A stretch of DNA of 64,000 nt from Pseudomonas pseudonitroreducens (GCF_021603645.1 NZ_BQHJ01000004.1:1-64000), one strand, 5' to 3'. Numbered from the stretch's first letter, positions 1 to 9,547 are shown. Numbers and translations are program-made. Notes: generated from the letters alone by a model not told the origin.

Positions 1-80
1 TCCCGAACTCAGTAGTGAAACGACGCATCGCCGATGGTAGTGTGGAGTTTCTCCATGTGAGAGTAGGTCATCGTCAAGCT
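1..80 (+). rRNA. rrf: 5S rRNA, 3' part (cut by window start)
   Basis: The first 80 bases match the last two thirds of the complete 5S copy at 183-301 with one visible difference (C at 24, T at the equivalent position 245). They end in the usual GTCATCGTCAAGC terminal stem strand. A Rho-independent terminator follows, so this is presumably the last gene of an rRNA operon whose 16S and 23S genes lie to the left. Confidence 0.95.
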
Positions 81-90
81 CCTATCCCAA

Positions 91-124
91 GACCCCTGGT
101 CAGCATCGCTGGCCGGGGGTTTTG
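91..124 (+). terminator. Rho-independent terminator after first 5S
   Basis: A hairpin ACCCCTGGTCAGC / GCTGGCCGGGGGT (with G-U pairs) and a three-base loop, followed by a short T tract. It lies between the two 5S genes, so the second copy may be partly uncoupled from the operon transcript. Confidence 0.8.
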
Positions 125-182
125 CTTATTAGTGTAAGCAACCCGAATTCGGATGAGCGCCAAGGCGAGCATCCAACCGAAT

Positions 183-301
183 TGCTTGACGACCATAGAG
201 CATTGGAACCACCTGATCCCATCCCGAACTCAGTAGTGAAACGATGCATCGCCGATGGTAGTGTGGAGTTTCTCCATGTGAGAGTAGGTCATCGTCAAGC
301 T
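183..301 (+). rRNA. rrf: 5S rRNA, second tandem copy
   Basis: Complete 5S rRNA of about 119-120 bases. It starts TGCTTGACGACCATAGAGC and ends with the complementary GTCATCGTCAAGC strand of helix I. The conserved CCGAACTCAG and GAGAGTAGG blocks are present. It repeats the partial 5S at the window start about 100 bases downstream, which gives a tandem 5S arrangement at the end of an rRNA operon. The exact ends are uncertain by one or two bases. Confidence 0.95.
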
Positions 302-310
302 TCTAATTCC

Positions 311-351
311 AAAGCCCCGATCAGCGAAAGCTGATCGGGGCTTTGTTTTTT
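311..351 (+). terminator. Rho-independent terminator after second 5S
   Basis: A perfect stem AAAGCCCCGATCAGC / GCTGATCGGGGCTTT around a GAAA loop, followed by GTTTTTT. This is the final terminator of the rRNA transcript. Confidence 0.93.
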
Positions 352-470
352 GCGGTGAAAAAAGCTCACTGTGCAAATAGGCTATCGCCCTGTCCCTGGT
401 CCTCTCCCTGAGGCGGCCGACTGGTGCGGCGAGCTGGCTCGCTGTTAGCTGGTGAGGCAAGAGTGATGCG

Positions 471-494
471 GTTCGCGAGCAAGCTCGCTCCTAC
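471..494 (-). repeat. REP element overlapping the acetyltransferase stop
   Basis: GTTCGCGAGCAAGCTCGCTC followed by CTAC is the common Pseudomonas REP palindrome. It contains the CTA that, read on the minus strand, is the TAG stop of the 491-949 gene. The repeat therefore sits at the immediate 3' end of that coding region, where it can act as a stabilising or terminating hairpin. The same element recurs at 18086, 18139, 27440, 32170 and 35755, with diverged copies at 52314 and 52385. Confidence 0.85.
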
Positions 495-949
495 AAAGGG
501 TAGAGGGGCTTGGTCATGATGAGGGTGCGCTCTTCGCCCTGGAGTTGCTCGCGTATGACGCGATAGCCCAGACGAGAATAGAAGCCTTCAGCGGTGAGTG
601 AGGAAGGGGCCAGCAGGGCCTCTACGCCGCGTTGCAGGGCGGCTTTCTCGATTCGGCTCATCAGGGCTTGGCCGATACCTTTGCGTTGTTGTAGCGGGGC
701 TATGAAGAGGCTGCGTACGGCATTGCCATCCAGTGCACCTGTACCGACGATCTTGTCGCTCAGCAATGCGACGAAGACCAGGCGCTTTTCCAGCAGCTCG
801 ATCACCCGCTCAGGCGCGAAGTTCGCCGCCACCGATTCGATGATGCTCGCCGGGTAGTCCTGTCCATTGCTCTCTCTGACGGCCGCTACGATCACTTGGC
901 TGATGGCCTTGGCGTCGTCGCTGCGGGCTTCTCTGATCGTCAGTTCCAC
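491..949 (-). CDS. GNAT-family N-acetyltransferase
   Basis: A 152-residue single-domain GNAT protein, the normal length for the family. The start is GTG at 949, supported by a GGAGAG ribosome site on the minus strand. The acetyl-CoA binding part is visible as VRSLFIAPLQQRKGIGQALM (about residues 78-97), where QQRKGIG matches the Q/RxxGxG/A motif A. The C-terminal GFYSRLGYRVI motif B is also present. The acceptor substrate cannot be told from sequence. The gene lies downstream of fabB on the same strand but behind a terminator, so it is probably its own unit. Confidence 0.85.
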   Translation of the reverse strand: MELTIREARSDDAKAISQVIVAAVRESNGQDYPASIIESVAANFAPERVIELLEKRLVFVALLSDKIVGTGALDGNAVRSLFIAPLQQRKGIGQALMSRIEKAALQRGVEALLAPSSLTAEGFYSRLGYRVIREQLQGEERTLIMTKPLYPL

Positions 950-1025
950 TCGATGCTCTCCCTGTTATCAGCCTGCTCATCCTGACGGGATCGGCAGCTC
1001 AAGGGTAGAGCGAAGTCGCAGGCAA

Positions 1026-1055
1026 CAAAAAAGGCGCCCCAGGGCGCCTTCTTCG
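1026..1055 (-). terminator. Terminator of the fabAB operon
   Basis: On the minus strand, the stem AAGGCGCCC / GGGCGCCTT is followed by TTTTG. It lies directly downstream of the fabB stop and upstream of the acetyltransferase. Confidence 0.85.
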
Positions 1056-1068
1056 TTTGGATCACTGA

Positions 1069-2286
1069 TCAGCCGTTATGGCGTTTCAGGACCAGGGTGG
1101 CGTTGGTGCCGCCGAAGCCGAAGCTGTTGCTCATGACGGTGTCGATCTTCGCGTTCTCGCGGGTCTCGCGCAGGATCGGCATGTCGGCGACTTCCGGGTC
1201 CAGTTCGTCGATGTTCGCCGAGCCGGCGATGAAGTTGCCTTCCATCATCAGCAGGCAGTAGATCGCCTCGTGAACGCCGGCAGCGCCCAGGGAGTGACCG
1301 GACAGGCTCTTGGTGGAGCTGATGGCCGGGGCGTTGCTGCCGAACACTTCACGCACACCACGGATTTCGGCGACGTCGCCAACCGGAGTGGAGGTGCCGT
1401 GGGTGTTCAGGTAGTCGATCGGGGTGTCGACGGTGGCCAGGGCCTGCTGCATGCAGCGGATGGCGCCTTCGCCGCTCGGGGCGACCATGTCGTAGCCATC
1501 GGAAGTCGCACCGTAGCCAACAATTTCGGCGTAGATCTTGGCGCCACGCTTGAGGGCGTGTTCCAGCTCTTCGACCACGACCATGCCGCCGCCGCCGGCG
1601 ATGACGAAACCGTCACGCTTGGCGTCGTAGGCGCGGGAGGCCTTTTCCGGGGTGTCGTTGTACTGGGTGGAGAGGGCGCCCATGGCGTCGAACAGGCAGC
1701 TCTGGCTCCAATGTTCTTCCTCACCGCCGCCAGCGAAGACGACGTCCTGCTTGCCCAGTTGGATCTGCTCCATGGCCTGGCCGATGCAATGCGCGCTGGT
1801 GGCGCAGGCCGAGGAGATGGAATAGTTCACGCCCTTGATCTGGAAGGGAGTGGCCAGGCACGCGGAAACGGTGCTGCCCATGGTGCGAGTCACGCGGTAT
1901 GGGCCGATGCGCTTGACGCCCTTCTCGCGCAGGGTGTCGATGGCTTCCATCTGGTTCAGGGTGGAAGCACCGCCGGAGCCGGCGATCAGGCCGGTGCGCG
2001 GGTTGGAGATCTGCTCGGGGGTGAGGCCGGAGTCCTTGATCGCCTGTTCCATTGCCAGGTAGGCGTAAGCGGCGGCGTCGCCCATGAAGCGGAAGACCTT
2101 GCGGTCGATCAGCTCTTCCAGGTTCAGGTTGACCGAACCGGACACGTGGCTGCGCAGGCCCATCTCGGCATAGCTCGGGTTGTGGCGGATGCCAGCACGG
2201 CCTGCACGCAGGTTGGCGGAGACGGTGTCTTTGTCATTGCCCAGGCAGGAAACGATGCCCAGACCGGTGATCACGACGCGACGCAT
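1069..2286 (-). CDS. fabB: 3-oxoacyl-[acyl-carrier-protein] synthase I (FabB)
   Basis: Beta-ketoacyl-ACP synthase I, which elongates acyl-ACPs and is required with FabA for unsaturated fatty acid synthesis. The protein has 405 residues, the family length. I chose the ATG at 2286 ([16 protein letters not shown], the standard N terminus); an upstream in-frame extension overlaps fabA and is not conserved FabB sequence. The catalytic Cys lies in [13 protein letters not shown], and the two active-site His in [11 protein letters not shown] and [12 protein letters not shown]. It lies 10 bases downstream of fabA in the same operon, as expected for a gamma-proteobacterial fabAB unit, and is probably under DesT control from the site upstream of fabA. 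Confidence 0.98.
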   Translation of the reverse strand: MRRVVITGLGIVSCLGNDKDTVSANLRAGRAGIRHNPSYAEMGLRSHVSGSVNLNLEELIDRKVFRFMGDAAAYAYLAMEQAIKDSGLTPEQISNPRTGLIAGSGGASTLNQMEAIDTLREKGVKRIGPYRVTRTMGSTVSACLATPFQIKGVNYSISSACATSAHCIGQAMEQIQLGKQDVVFAGGGEEEHWSQSCLFDAMGALSTQYNDTPEKASRAYDAKRDGFVIAGGGGMVVVEELEHALKRGAKIYAEIVGYGATSDGYDMVAPSGEGAIRCMQQALATVDTPIDYLNTHGTSTPVGDVAEIRGVREVFGSNAPAISSTKSLSGHSLGAAGVHEAIYCLLMMEGNFIAGSANIDELDPEVADMPILRETRENAKIDTVMSNSFGFGGTNATLVLKRHNG

Positions 2287-2296
2287 GCGGATACCC

Positions 2297-2812
2297 TTAG
2301 AAGCTGTCAGTGGAAGTGAACAGGCCGACGCGGAGGCCTTCGGCGCTGTAGATTTCGCGGCCATCGACGCTGACGGTGCCGTCGGCGATGGCCAGGATCA
2401 GCGAACGATTGATCGTACGCTTGATGTGAATGTTGTAGGTGACTTTCTTGGCGGTCGGCAGGACCTGGCCGAAGAACTTCACTTCACCCGAACCCAGGGC
2501 GCGGCCGCGGCCGGGATTGCCCTGCCAGCCGAGGTGGAAGCCGACCAGTTGCCACATGGCATCGAGGCCCAGGCAGCCCGGCATGACGGGGTCGCCTTCG
2601 AAGTGGCAGGCGAAGAACCAAAGGTCCGGGTTGATGTCCAGCTCGGCGACCAGTTCGCCCTTGCCATACTTGCCGCCGACATCACTGATGTGGGTGATGC
2701 GGTCGATCATCAGCATGTTCGGGGCGGGCAGTTGCGCATTACCCGGGCCGAAGAGCTCGCCGCGGCTGCAGCGCAGCAGGTCTTCTCGGGTGAAGGCGTT
2801 TTGTTTGGTCAT
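2297..2812 (-). CDS. fabA: 3-hydroxydecanoyl-[ACP] dehydratase/isomerase (FabA)
   Basis: Bifunctional dehydratase/trans-2-cis-3-decenoyl-ACP isomerase that introduces the double bond of anaerobic unsaturated fatty acid synthesis. At 171 residues it has the exact family length. The hot-dog fold carries the catalytic pair: His70 in [19 protein letters not shown] and Asp84 at the end of the same motif. It is the first gene of the fabA-fabB operon. A DesT-like palindrome lies about 140 bases upstream (2950-2966), consistent with control by the unsaturated/saturated acyl-CoA ratio as in P. aeruginosa. Confidence 0.98.
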   Translation of the reverse strand: MTKQNAFTREDLLRCSRGELFGPGNAQLPAPNMLMIDRITHISDVGGKYGKGELVAELDINPDLWFFACHFEGDPVMPGCLGLDAMWQLVGFHLGWQGNPGRGRALGSGEVKFFGQVLPTAKKVTYNIHIKRTINRSLILAIADGTVSVDGREIYSAEGLRVGLFTSTDSF

Positions 2813-2949
2813 GCGAGCTCCTCAAAAATCCTGGATAGCAGGCGTTGTTTGGCTTGTGCCTGCGGCGCCGCGTTCCGTTGTTATTGTCACGGTGTCATGC
2901 GGCAGCCTAGTCATAGACTATTGCCTTTAAGTGAAAGTCACAGCAATCG

Positions 2950-2966
2950 GCGAACGCTTGTTCACT
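2950..2966 (-). promoter_or_regulatory. Putative DesT operator upstream of fabAB
   Basis: GCGAACGCTTGTTCACT contains the inverted repeat GAAC-gctt-GTTC, and read on the minus strand it is AGTGAACAAGCGTTCGC. This resembles, from memory, the palindrome bound by the TetR-type regulator DesT upstream of desCB and fabAB in P. aeruginosa. It lies about 140 bases upstream of the fabA start on the transcribed side. Identity with the published site was not checked. Confidence 0.6.
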
Positions 2967-3043
2967 TTTCGCCGACGCCAGGTTTCCCTGTCGGGACGCA
3001 GGCCCCGGGCCGGTCCGCAGTTTGCGGGCAAGTGCTCCGCCGA

Positions 3044-4960
3044 TCAACGACCTGGAGCAACCCAGCGCTGCAGAATCCTTTGCAGCTCCGCGCGTTTGAA
3101 CGGCTTTGCCAGGTAGTCGTTCATTCCCGCCTCGAGGCACGCCTCGCGGTCACCCTGCAGCGCATTGGCGGTCAGGGCGATGATCGGTACCTGCTCGCCG
3201 CCCGGTTTCGCACGGATCTGCCGGGTCGCTTCGTAGCCGTTGAGTACCGGCAGGCGGCAGTCCATCAGGATCGCCGCGAACTCGCCGCGCTCCGAGGTGC
3301 GCACCGCCTGGGCGCCGTCACCCACCAGCGTGACGCGATAACCCAGGCTGCGCAACATAGCTTCTATGACCGTTTGATTCACCGGGTTGTCTTCCACCAG
3401 CAGCACGGACTGACCAGTGGCAAGTGCATCGCCGCCGTTCGTTCCGCCCTCTGCGGCACTTTGGCGCTCCCGGAAGGGCAGGGGAATCTCCAGGGTGAAG
3501 GTCGAACCACAACCCTCCTCGCTGACCGCGCCGAGGGTGCCGCCCATCCGTTCGGCCAGGGTGCGCGCGATGGACAGGCCCAGCCCGGTGCCGCCGTAGC
3601 GCCGCGAAGTAGACGAGTCAGCCTGTTGGAACGCCTCGAACATGTGCTCCAGGCGCTCCTGGGAGATACCGATGCCGCTGTCCTGCACCGAGCAGCTCAG
3701 CCACAGCACTTCGTCGTCCAGCGCCTGCCAGGTGGCTTCCAGGCGCACGCCGCCTTCTTCGGTGAACTTCAGGGCGTTGCCCAGCAGGTTGACCAGGATC
3801 TGCCGGATGCGCGTCGGGTCACCCTGTACCTCGAGGTTGTCCAGGCCGTCCTGTACGTTCATCTCCAGCTCCAGGCCGCGTTGCTGGGCACTGTGCTGGA
3901 AGACCTGGATGGAGCTCTGGATCAGCTCCAGCAGGTTGAACGGGATACGCTCCAGTTCCAGGGCGCCGCGCTCGACGCGGGAGAAGTCGAGGATGTCGTT
4001 GATCACCTTGAGCAGGTGCTCGGTGGACTCGGTGGCCAGTGCGCTGTACTCGGCCTGCTCCTGATTCAGCTCGGTGGTTTCCAGCAGTTGCAGCATGCCC
4101 AGCACGCCGTTCATCGGGGTGCGCAGCTCGTGGCTCATCATCGCCAGGAAGTCGGACTTGGCGCGGTTGGCCTCTTCGGCTTCCTCCCGCGCCGCCACCA
4201 GTTGGGCAATGCTGCGTTCCTGCTCCAGGCTGGCCTGCTGCAGGCCGCGGGCGAGGTTGTTGATGTGCCGGGCGAGGTCGCCGACCTCACCGTCATCCGG
4301 TACCGGCAGGGTGGTGTGGTAGTCGCCGGTCTGGATCGCCTGTACGGCGCGGCCCATGGTACGGATCGGCGCGGCCAGGCGACGGGCCAGGCGGCGGGCC
4401 AGCAGGTAGGTGAGGATCAGCGCGAACAGGGCGAGCAGGCTGGCCTTGAGGAGGATTTCCTGCTGTCGTTCGCTGAAGGCGTCGCTGGCCATGCCGACCA
4501 CCACGCGGCCCAGATAGTCGCCGCTGGGCGGCGCGGCGGCCGGCAGCATGTCGTTGGAGCTGGCCAGGTCGCTGCCATTCAGGGCGATGTTCTCGCGCTG
4601 GATCGAGGCGTGGAAGATCTCCACCTTGCTGCTCGCCTGCGCGGGGTCGGCGGCGTGCTCGACGTAGACGAGGATGTTGTCGCCGCGGTCGCGGACTTCG
4701 ATGAAGCGTACATGGGCGGTGCTCAGGGTCGCCCGCAGCAGGCTCTGCAACACTGGCAGGTTGCCGGAGATCACCCCGTATTCCGCCGCCGGGGCGAGCT
4801 GGTTGGCGATCAGCTGGCCGGTGTGGTTGGACTCCAGACGCAGGTCCTGCAGGCGCGAATAGGTGAAATAGCCGGTCAGCAGCACGGTCAGCAGCAGCGC
4901 CGGGCCGAGACTGATGGCCAGCATGCGCGTCTGGATGTTCCAGCTCTTGCGGGAACTCAT
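3044..4960 (-). CDS. Hybrid sensor histidine kinase, GacS-like (PA1611 type)
   Basis: A 638-residue inner-membrane hybrid kinase. Order: TM1 (about 12-34), periplasmic sensor of about 130 residues, TM2 (about 168-188), HAMP, HisKA with His277 in [12 protein letters not shown], HATPase_c with N/G boxes ([30 protein letters not shown]), and a receiver with phospho-acceptor Asp567 in [10 protein letters not shown] and Lys in AKPF. There is no HPt domain, unlike GacS itself. The ATG at 4960 overlaps the stop of the upstream binding-protein gene (ATGA), so the two are translationally coupled. In P. aeruginosa the orthologue-like PA1611 is reported to interact with RetS and feed the Gac/Rsm pathway; that role here is inference. 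Confidence 0.9.
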   Translation of the reverse strand: MSSRKSWNIQTRMLAISLGPALLLTVLLTGYFTYSRLQDLRLESNHTGQLIANQLAPAAEYGVISGNLPVLQSLLRATLSTAHVRFIEVRDRGDNILVYVEHAADPAQASSKVEIFHASIQRENIALNGSDLASSNDMLPAAAPPSGDYLGRVVVGMASDAFSERQQEILLKASLLALFALILTYLLARRLARRLAAPIRTMGRAVQAIQTGDYHTTLPVPDDGEVGDLARHINNLARGLQQASLEQERSIAQLVAAREEAEEANRAKSDFLAMMSHELRTPMNGVLGMLQLLETTELNQEQAEYSALATESTEHLLKVINDILDFSRVERGALELERIPFNLLELIQSSIQVFQHSAQQRGLELEMNVQDGLDNLEVQGDPTRIRQILVNLLGNALKFTEEGGVRLEATWQALDDEVLWLSCSVQDSGIGISQERLEHMFEAFQQADSSTSRRYGGTGLGLSIARTLAERMGGTLGAVSEEGCGSTFTLEIPLPFRERQSAAEGGTNGGDALATGQSVLLVEDNPVNQTVIEAMLRSLGYRVTLVGDGAQAVRTSERGEFAAILMDCRLPVLNGYEATRQIRAKPGGEQVPIIALTANALQGDREACLEAGMNDYLAKPFKRAELQRILQRWVAPGR

Positions 4961-5877
4961 GGTTTCTCTCCTTCGGCCAGGCGCTGTGCGAGTTCCGCGT
5001 CGCCTTGCAGGTCGATGCCGAGCGAGCGCGCCACCTGGCGGTTGCTCTGCACCTTGAAGCGTTCGGGGTAGAGGCTGCGGGGCCATTGCTCCGCCGGCTC
5101 GTCGAGCAGGGTGTCGAGGGTCTCCAGCCAGTCGCTCTGGTCGCTGTAGGTGCTGGCCAGGCTGCCGGCCTTGACGAAGGCGGCAGTCGGACCGATCAGC
5201 GCCCGGTTCTCGGCGTAGGCACTGAGGAGGATGCCCTTGATGGTCTGCGCGTTATAAAGCTGTTTGTCGTCCAGCCCGAGCAGCAAGTCACTGCGACCGA
5301 GCAGTTCTCGTAGCGGACGGCTGTCTTCGCTGCGGGTTTGCAGCTCGCTGACCAGTTCGACACCGAGCTTCTGCGCTGCGTGGTCCAGTTCCGCCAGCAG
5401 AAATTCGCTGCTCGGGCCGAGCAACACACCAATGCGTTGTGGGCGTGGGCTGAGCTGCAGTGCCAGTTGCAGTTGGCGGACTGGCGGCGGGTCGCTCCAC
5501 AGCAGGCTGAGATGCGGCGGCTCACGGTCGCCCAGCACCTGGCGGGCTTCGACGCGGCTGACCAGCAGAGTCAGCGCTGGGGGAGCCGCGTGGCTGGCCA
5601 GACGCCAGTTCAGTGCACCGCTGCCGAGCAGCAGCAGACGGGTTTCACCATCCAGGCTGGCGGCGGGCGGCAGGTTCTCCGGGGATTCCAGCCGCACCTG
5701 GTCATTCGGGCGACGTTGCGCCAGTGCTTCGGCAAAGTCCTGCAGGGCGGCGCTGCGCTCGGTGCTGACCAGCAGAATATCGCGGGCCTGGGCCGGCAGC
5801 GCGAACAGGCAGGCCAGCCACAGGAGCAGGGCCGTGAGGAGGGTTCCGGGGCTCGTCCATGAGCGGCGGGTAGACAT
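4957..5877 (-). CDS. Exported ABC-type substrate-binding protein (TrpX/PF04392-like)
   Basis: A 306-residue protein with a signal peptide (hydrophobic stretch about residues 13-29, cleavage after LPAQA). The two-lobed periplasmic binding fold is recognisable from [20 protein letters not shown] and the later [21 protein letters not shown] segment, which resemble the DUF534/TrpX-like ABC substrate-binding family. No ABC permease or ATPase gene is nearby. The gene is instead sandwiched between a TonB receptor and a hybrid kinase and overlaps the latter, so it may act as a periplasmic ligand sensor for the kinase rather than as a transport component. The ligand is unknown. Confidence 0.78.
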   Translation of the reverse strand: MSTRRSWTSPGTLLTALLLWLACLFALPAQARDILLVSTERSAALQDFAEALAQRRPNDQVRLESPENLPPAASLDGETRLLLLGSGALNWRLASHAAPPALTLLVSRVEARQVLGDREPPHLSLLWSDPPPVRQLQLALQLSPRPQRIGVLLGPSSEFLLAELDHAAQKLGVELVSELQTRSEDSRPLRELLGRSDLLLGLDDKQLYNAQTIKGILLSAYAENRALIGPTAAFVKAGSLASTYSDQSDWLETLDTLLDEPAEQWPRSLYPERFKVQSNRQVARSLGIDLQGDAELAQRLAEGEKP

Positions 5878-5878
5878 G

Positions 5879-7987
5879 CTAGAAGTCCACCTCGGCGCTG
5901 AAGTAGAGCAGGTGTCGGCTGTCGTAGCGGTTTTCCGGCCAGGTCAGCGGCTCGTCGTCCAGGCGCTGCTGCAGCACGCCGGCCAGCTCCAGCGCGGCCC
6001 GCCCCAGGGGGATGCGCTTGGCGACGCGCAGGTCGATACGCTCGAAGCGGTGCTCGTTCAGCGCATCGTCACCGTAGTAGAAGATCGAGCTCGACCAGCC
6101 ACGCCCCCAGTCGCGCATCCAGCCGGCCGAGCCGCTGTTGCGCGCGGTGAGACGCTGGTCGTAGCGGCTGCTGGCGTCGTAGTCGACGTAGGCGTAGGTC
6201 AGGCGCAGGCGATCCTGCCGCGTCAGGCGCCAGTCGAGCTGGGTTTCGGTGCCACTGAAGCGGATTTCGTTGTCGTTGGTCGGTTCGAAGTCGGAGACCT
6301 TCAAGGGATCGCTGATCAGCCCGTGGATTTCGTCGTAGTAGGCTTTGATGTCGAGGGCGAGCCCGAGTTCGTCGAACTGGCCGTTATAGCCGATTTCCCG
6401 CGAGCGCATGCGCTCCTGGTCGAGGTCTCCCGGGCCCTGGGCGCGGGCGAAGTAGTAAGCGCTGGACTGGCCGTACGCGAGCGGCGAGAGGTTGCGCACC
6501 CGGTAGCTCCAGTTCACGTCGTTCTCGTACATGTCCGGCGAGCGTACCGCCTCCGAGTACACCGCGCGCAGGCTGTGGCGCGGGGTGATCAGGTAGTTCA
6601 GGGCGATGCGCGGGCTGACCGAGCTGCCGGACAGCTGGTCGTCCTCCACCATCGCGCCACCCTGCAGCAGCCAGTGCGGCGTCAGATGCCACTCCACCTG
6701 GCCGAACAGGCGCCAGATGTCGTTGTTCACCGTGCCATCGAAATAGGTTTCCGAGGTCGCCTGGTCGTGGCGGTAGCTCATGCCGCTGACCAGCCGCAGG
6801 CCCTCGGCGAGGTTCAGGGTGTCCTGGATTTCCAGGTCGTAGCGGGTTTCGCGGATGTTCTGGTTGACCTGCCCGCACACTGGCAGGTAGGCGCCGGCTG
6901 CCAGTTGCTGGACGACCTGCCGCGCCAGCGCCTGCTCCTGTGGCGTGCCGCGCGGAATGCGCGGCAGCGAGTCAGCGAAGCTCTGCACGTACTTCGGGTC
7001 CAGCTCCCACAGCTGTGCGAGCTGCGGGCTGAAGGCGACTTGCGCTTCGCACGCGCCGAAGTCCTGCAGGCGCTCCCAGTGCTCGGCGTAGCCCTGCACA
7101 TAGAGGCTGTGCTCGGGATTGATATCGAGGGTCCAGCGCAGCGAGCCGGCGTAATCGCGGGCAGTCAGGTCGGAATTGTCGTCGCCGTCGGGAATCTTGC
7201 CGAAGATTGGTTCGTAGTCGTAGGGCCGCTGGTTACTGCCTTCCTTCGCGGCAATTTGCCAGTCGAGGCTGTTGCGCAGGTCGAGGCTGTGGTTGGCCAC
7301 CAGGTTGAAGCGGCTCAGGCGGCGGCCATCGCGGTAGTCACGGCCGAACTGGTCGTGGTCGAATCCATCGTCTTCCTGGCCGGAGAGGGATAGCCGGTAG
7401 TCGCCGGAATGGTCATGGATGCCCTGGCTGGCGTACCAGTCGCGGATGCCGTTCTGCCCAGCGGTGTATTTCAGCCTTGTGCCCTGGCTGTCGGCAGGGT
7501 GGCGGGTGAGGATGTTGATCACGCCCATCAGCGCGTTGGCGCCGTAGCTGACGGCGTTGGGGCCGCGGAAGACCTCGATGCGGTCGATGTCCTCGATAGC
7601 CACCGGGATGTCGCTCCAGTCCACCGTGGCGAGGCCCGGGCGGTACACCGAGCGGCCGTCCACCAGCACCTGCAGGCGCCGGGCCTCGGTGACGTTGGTG
7701 CCGTGGTAGTTCACTGTCGCCTGGTTGCCAGACAGGTAGCCGACCATCATGCCCGGCACCAGCCGCATCAGCTCGGGAATGTCGCGGGCACCGGAGGCCT
7801 TGATCAGGTCGCGGTCGAGCACCGTCATGCTGCCGGGGACTTCGGCGGCGGACTGTTTCAATCGCGTTGCGGTCAGAACTTGCGGAACGTCGAGGCTGTC
7901 CACGAACAGATCGCCGCCGACGGCCTCGCCAGCCAGCAGCGCGGCAAGCAGGGAGAGCGGCAGGGGAGCGCGGACGGGACGATACAC
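5879..7987 (-). CDS. TonB-dependent outer-membrane receptor
   Basis: A TonB-dependent receptor of about 702 residues: signal peptide, then a plug domain (LTATRLKQSAAEVPGSMTVL to IDRIEVFRGPNAVSYGANAL, with GVINILTRHP) and a 22-strand-type barrel ending in YFSAEVDF with the terminal Phe needed for assembly. I prefer the GTG at 7987, which is preceded by AAGG on the minus strand and gives a clean signal peptide; a TTG at 8026 would add 13 residues. It is the first gene of an operon with the binding protein and hybrid kinase: one base separates its stop from the next start. No Fur box or sigma/anti-sigma pair is visible, and the ligand is unknown. Confidence 0.9.
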   Translation of the reverse strand: MYRPVRAPLPLSLLAALLAGEAVGGDLFVDSLDVPQVLTATRLKQSAAEVPGSMTVLDRDLIKASGARDIPELMRLVPGMMVGYLSGNQATVNYHGTNVTEARRLQVLVDGRSVYRPGLATVDWSDIPVAIEDIDRIEVFRGPNAVSYGANALMGVINILTRHPADSQGTRLKYTAGQNGIRDWYASQGIHDHSGDYRLSLSGQEDDGFDHDQFGRDYRDGRRLSRFNLVANHSLDLRNSLDWQIAAKEGSNQRPYDYEPIFGKIPDGDDNSDLTARDYAGSLRWTLDINPEHSLYVQGYAEHWERLQDFGACEAQVAFSPQLAQLWELDPKYVQSFADSLPRIPRGTPQEQALARQVVQQLAAGAYLPVCGQVNQNIRETRYDLEIQDTLNLAEGLRLVSGMSYRHDQATSETYFDGTVNNDIWRLFGQVEWHLTPHWLLQGGAMVEDDQLSGSSVSPRIALNYLITPRHSLRAVYSEAVRSPDMYENDVNWSYRVRNLSPLAYGQSSAYYFARAQGPGDLDQERMRSREIGYNGQFDELGLALDIKAYYDEIHGLISDPLKVSDFEPTNDNEIRFSGTETQLDWRLTRQDRLRLTYAYVDYDASSRYDQRLTARNSGSAGWMRDWGRGWSSSIFYYGDDALNEHRFERIDLRVAKRIPLGRAALELAGVLQQRLDDEPLTWPENRYDSRHLLYFSAEVDF

Positions 7988-8170
7988 GGAACGGCCTTGT
8001 TCTCGGTTCTTATGGGGGGCGGTCAATGTCTACGACTAGACATTCTCCACAGGACGGATGTTAAACGAGGCTGCGCTGAATGCCAGTCCCGTGATCCGGA
8101 CTGGCCGGTCGCCAATGCGGCCTTATAATGCCCCAATCGCTGCCCTTGGGCGGCCACCAATGGAACAGAC

Positions 8171-9193
8171 ATGACACAGCAGCAACCGATCGCCGTCCTC
8201 GGTGGTGGCAGTTTCGGCACCGCCTTCGCCAACCTGCTGGCAGAAAACGGACAGCGCGTTCGCCAGTGGATGCGCGACGAGGAGCAGGCCGAGGCGATCC
8301 GCACCCGCCGCGAGAATCCCAACTACCTCAAGGGCGTGCGTATCCACGACGGCGTGGAGCCGACCACGGACCTGACCGCGACCCTGGCCGAGTGCGCGAT
8401 GATCTTCGTCGCGGTGCCTTCCAGCGCCCTGCGCAAAGTGCTCGATGGCCGCAGCGAGGAGCTGGCGGGCAAGATGCTGGTCAGCCTGACCAAGGGCATC
8501 GAGGCGCAGAGCTTCAAGCTGATGAGCCAGGTACTCGAAGAGATCGCGCCAAAATCCCGCATCGCGGTGATCTCCGGCCCGAACCTGGCGCGCGAGATCG
8601 CCGAGCACGAGCTGACCGCCACCGTGGTTGCCAGCGAGGACGAAGACCTCTGTGCCCAGGTGCAGCAGGCCCTGCACGGCCGCACTTTCCGCGTCTACGC
8701 CAGTGGCGACCGCTTCGGCGTCGAGCTGGGCGGCGCGCTGAAGAACGTCTACGCGATCATTGCCGGCATGGCCGCCGCATTGGGCATGGGCGAGAACACC
8801 AAGGGCATGCTGATCACCCGCGCCCTGGCGGAGATGACCCGCTTCGCCGTCAAGCTCGGCGCCAACCCCATGACCTTCCTTGGCCTGGCTGGCGTAGGCG
8901 ACCTGATCGTCACCTGTTCGTCACCCAAGAGCCGTAACTATCAGGTGGGCTTCGCCCTGGGCGAGGGCCTGACCCTGGAAGACGCCGTGGCGCGCATGGG
9001 CGAGACCGCCGAGGGCGTGAACACCCTCAAGGTGCTCAAGGCCAAGGCTGACGAGCTGCTGGTCTACATGCCGCTGGTGGCCGGCCTCAACGCCATCCTG
9101 TTCGGCGGTCGCACCCTGGAGCAGGTCATCGGTGCGCTGATGAGCGGCGAGCCGAAGACCGACGTCGACTTCATTCCCACCACCGGTTTCTGA
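8171..9193 (+). CDS. gpsA: Glycerol-3-phosphate dehydrogenase [NAD(P)+]
   Basis: GpsA reduces dihydroxyacetone phosphate to sn-glycerol 3-phosphate for phospholipid synthesis in the cytoplasm. The protein has 340 residues. The N-terminal dinucleotide-binding motif is [13 protein letters not shown] (residues 9-21). The catalytic Lys lies in [13 protein letters not shown], and the substrate-binding motif is [23 protein letters not shown]. It heads a probable three-gene operon with the DUF4389 protein (12-base gap) and sixA (overlap). It is divergent from the TonB receptor operon. Confidence 0.97.
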   Translation: MTQQQPIAVLGGGSFGTAFANLLAENGQRVRQWMRDEEQAEAIRTRRENPNYLKGVRIHDGVEPTTDLTATLAECAMIFVAVPSSALRKVLDGRSEELAGKMLVSLTKGIEAQSFKLMSQVLEEIAPKSRIAVISGPNLAREIAEHELTATVVASEDEDLCAQVQQALHGRTFRVYASGDRFGVELGGALKNVYAIIAGMAAALGMGENTKGMLITRALAEMTRFAVKLGANPMTFLGLAGVGDLIVTCSSPKSRNYQVGFALGEGLTLEDAVARMGETAEGVNTLKVLKAKADELLVYMPLVAGLNAILFGGRTLEQVIGALMSGEPKTDVDFIPTTGF

Positions 9194-9205
9194 GGAGGTC
9201 TCACC

Positions 9206-9547
9206 ATGTCCGCTGAACGTCTAGAGAAGGAGTCCCTGGTCCTGCGCGTCGTCTGGATGCTGGTCTTCGCGCTGGTCTGGTTCGTCGCCGAGATGATCCT
9301 CGGCGCCGTGGTGATCATCCAGCTGATCTACCGCATTATCTACGGCGCGCCCAGTGGCAGCCTGATGGGCTTCGGCGACAGCCTGAGCCAGTACTTCGCG
9401 CAGATCGGCCGCTTCGGCACCTTCCAGACCGAAGAGAAGCCCTGGCCGTTCGCCGACTGGCCGACCGCCCATGCTCCGCAAGGCGAGGCCCCGCACGACG
9501 TGCCGCCGGCGGCGCACCCGGTGCGTGACGAGGAGCCGAAGCTTTGA
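9206..9547 (+). CDS. DUF4389-family membrane protein
   Basis: A 113-residue protein with a basic/acidic N terminus (MSAERLEKESLVLRVVWM), one long hydrophobic hairpin (about 13-50, LVFALVWFVAEMILGAVVIIQLIYRIIYG) and a soluble, proline-rich C-terminal tail. This is the layout of DUF4389 proteins found next to gpsA in pseudomonads. The function is unknown. Its TGA overlaps the TTG start of sixA, so translation is coupled. Confidence 0.85.
   Translation: MSAERLEKESLVLRVVWMLVFALVWFVAEMILGAVVIIQLIYRIIYGAPSGSLMGFGDSLSQYFAQIGRFGTFQTEEKPWPFADWPTAHAPQGEAPHDVPPAAHPVRDEEPKL

Noticed and set aside
1078-2319. A 413-codon open frame on the + strand
   Set aside because: Complement of fabB with no motif of its own.
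2180-5071. A 963-codon open frame on the + strand
   Set aside because: It lies wholly antisense to fabA and the hybrid kinase, whose motifs are complete; its product is rich in Ala/Gly/Gln/Arg with no domain. It is a shadow frame of high-GC coding DNA.
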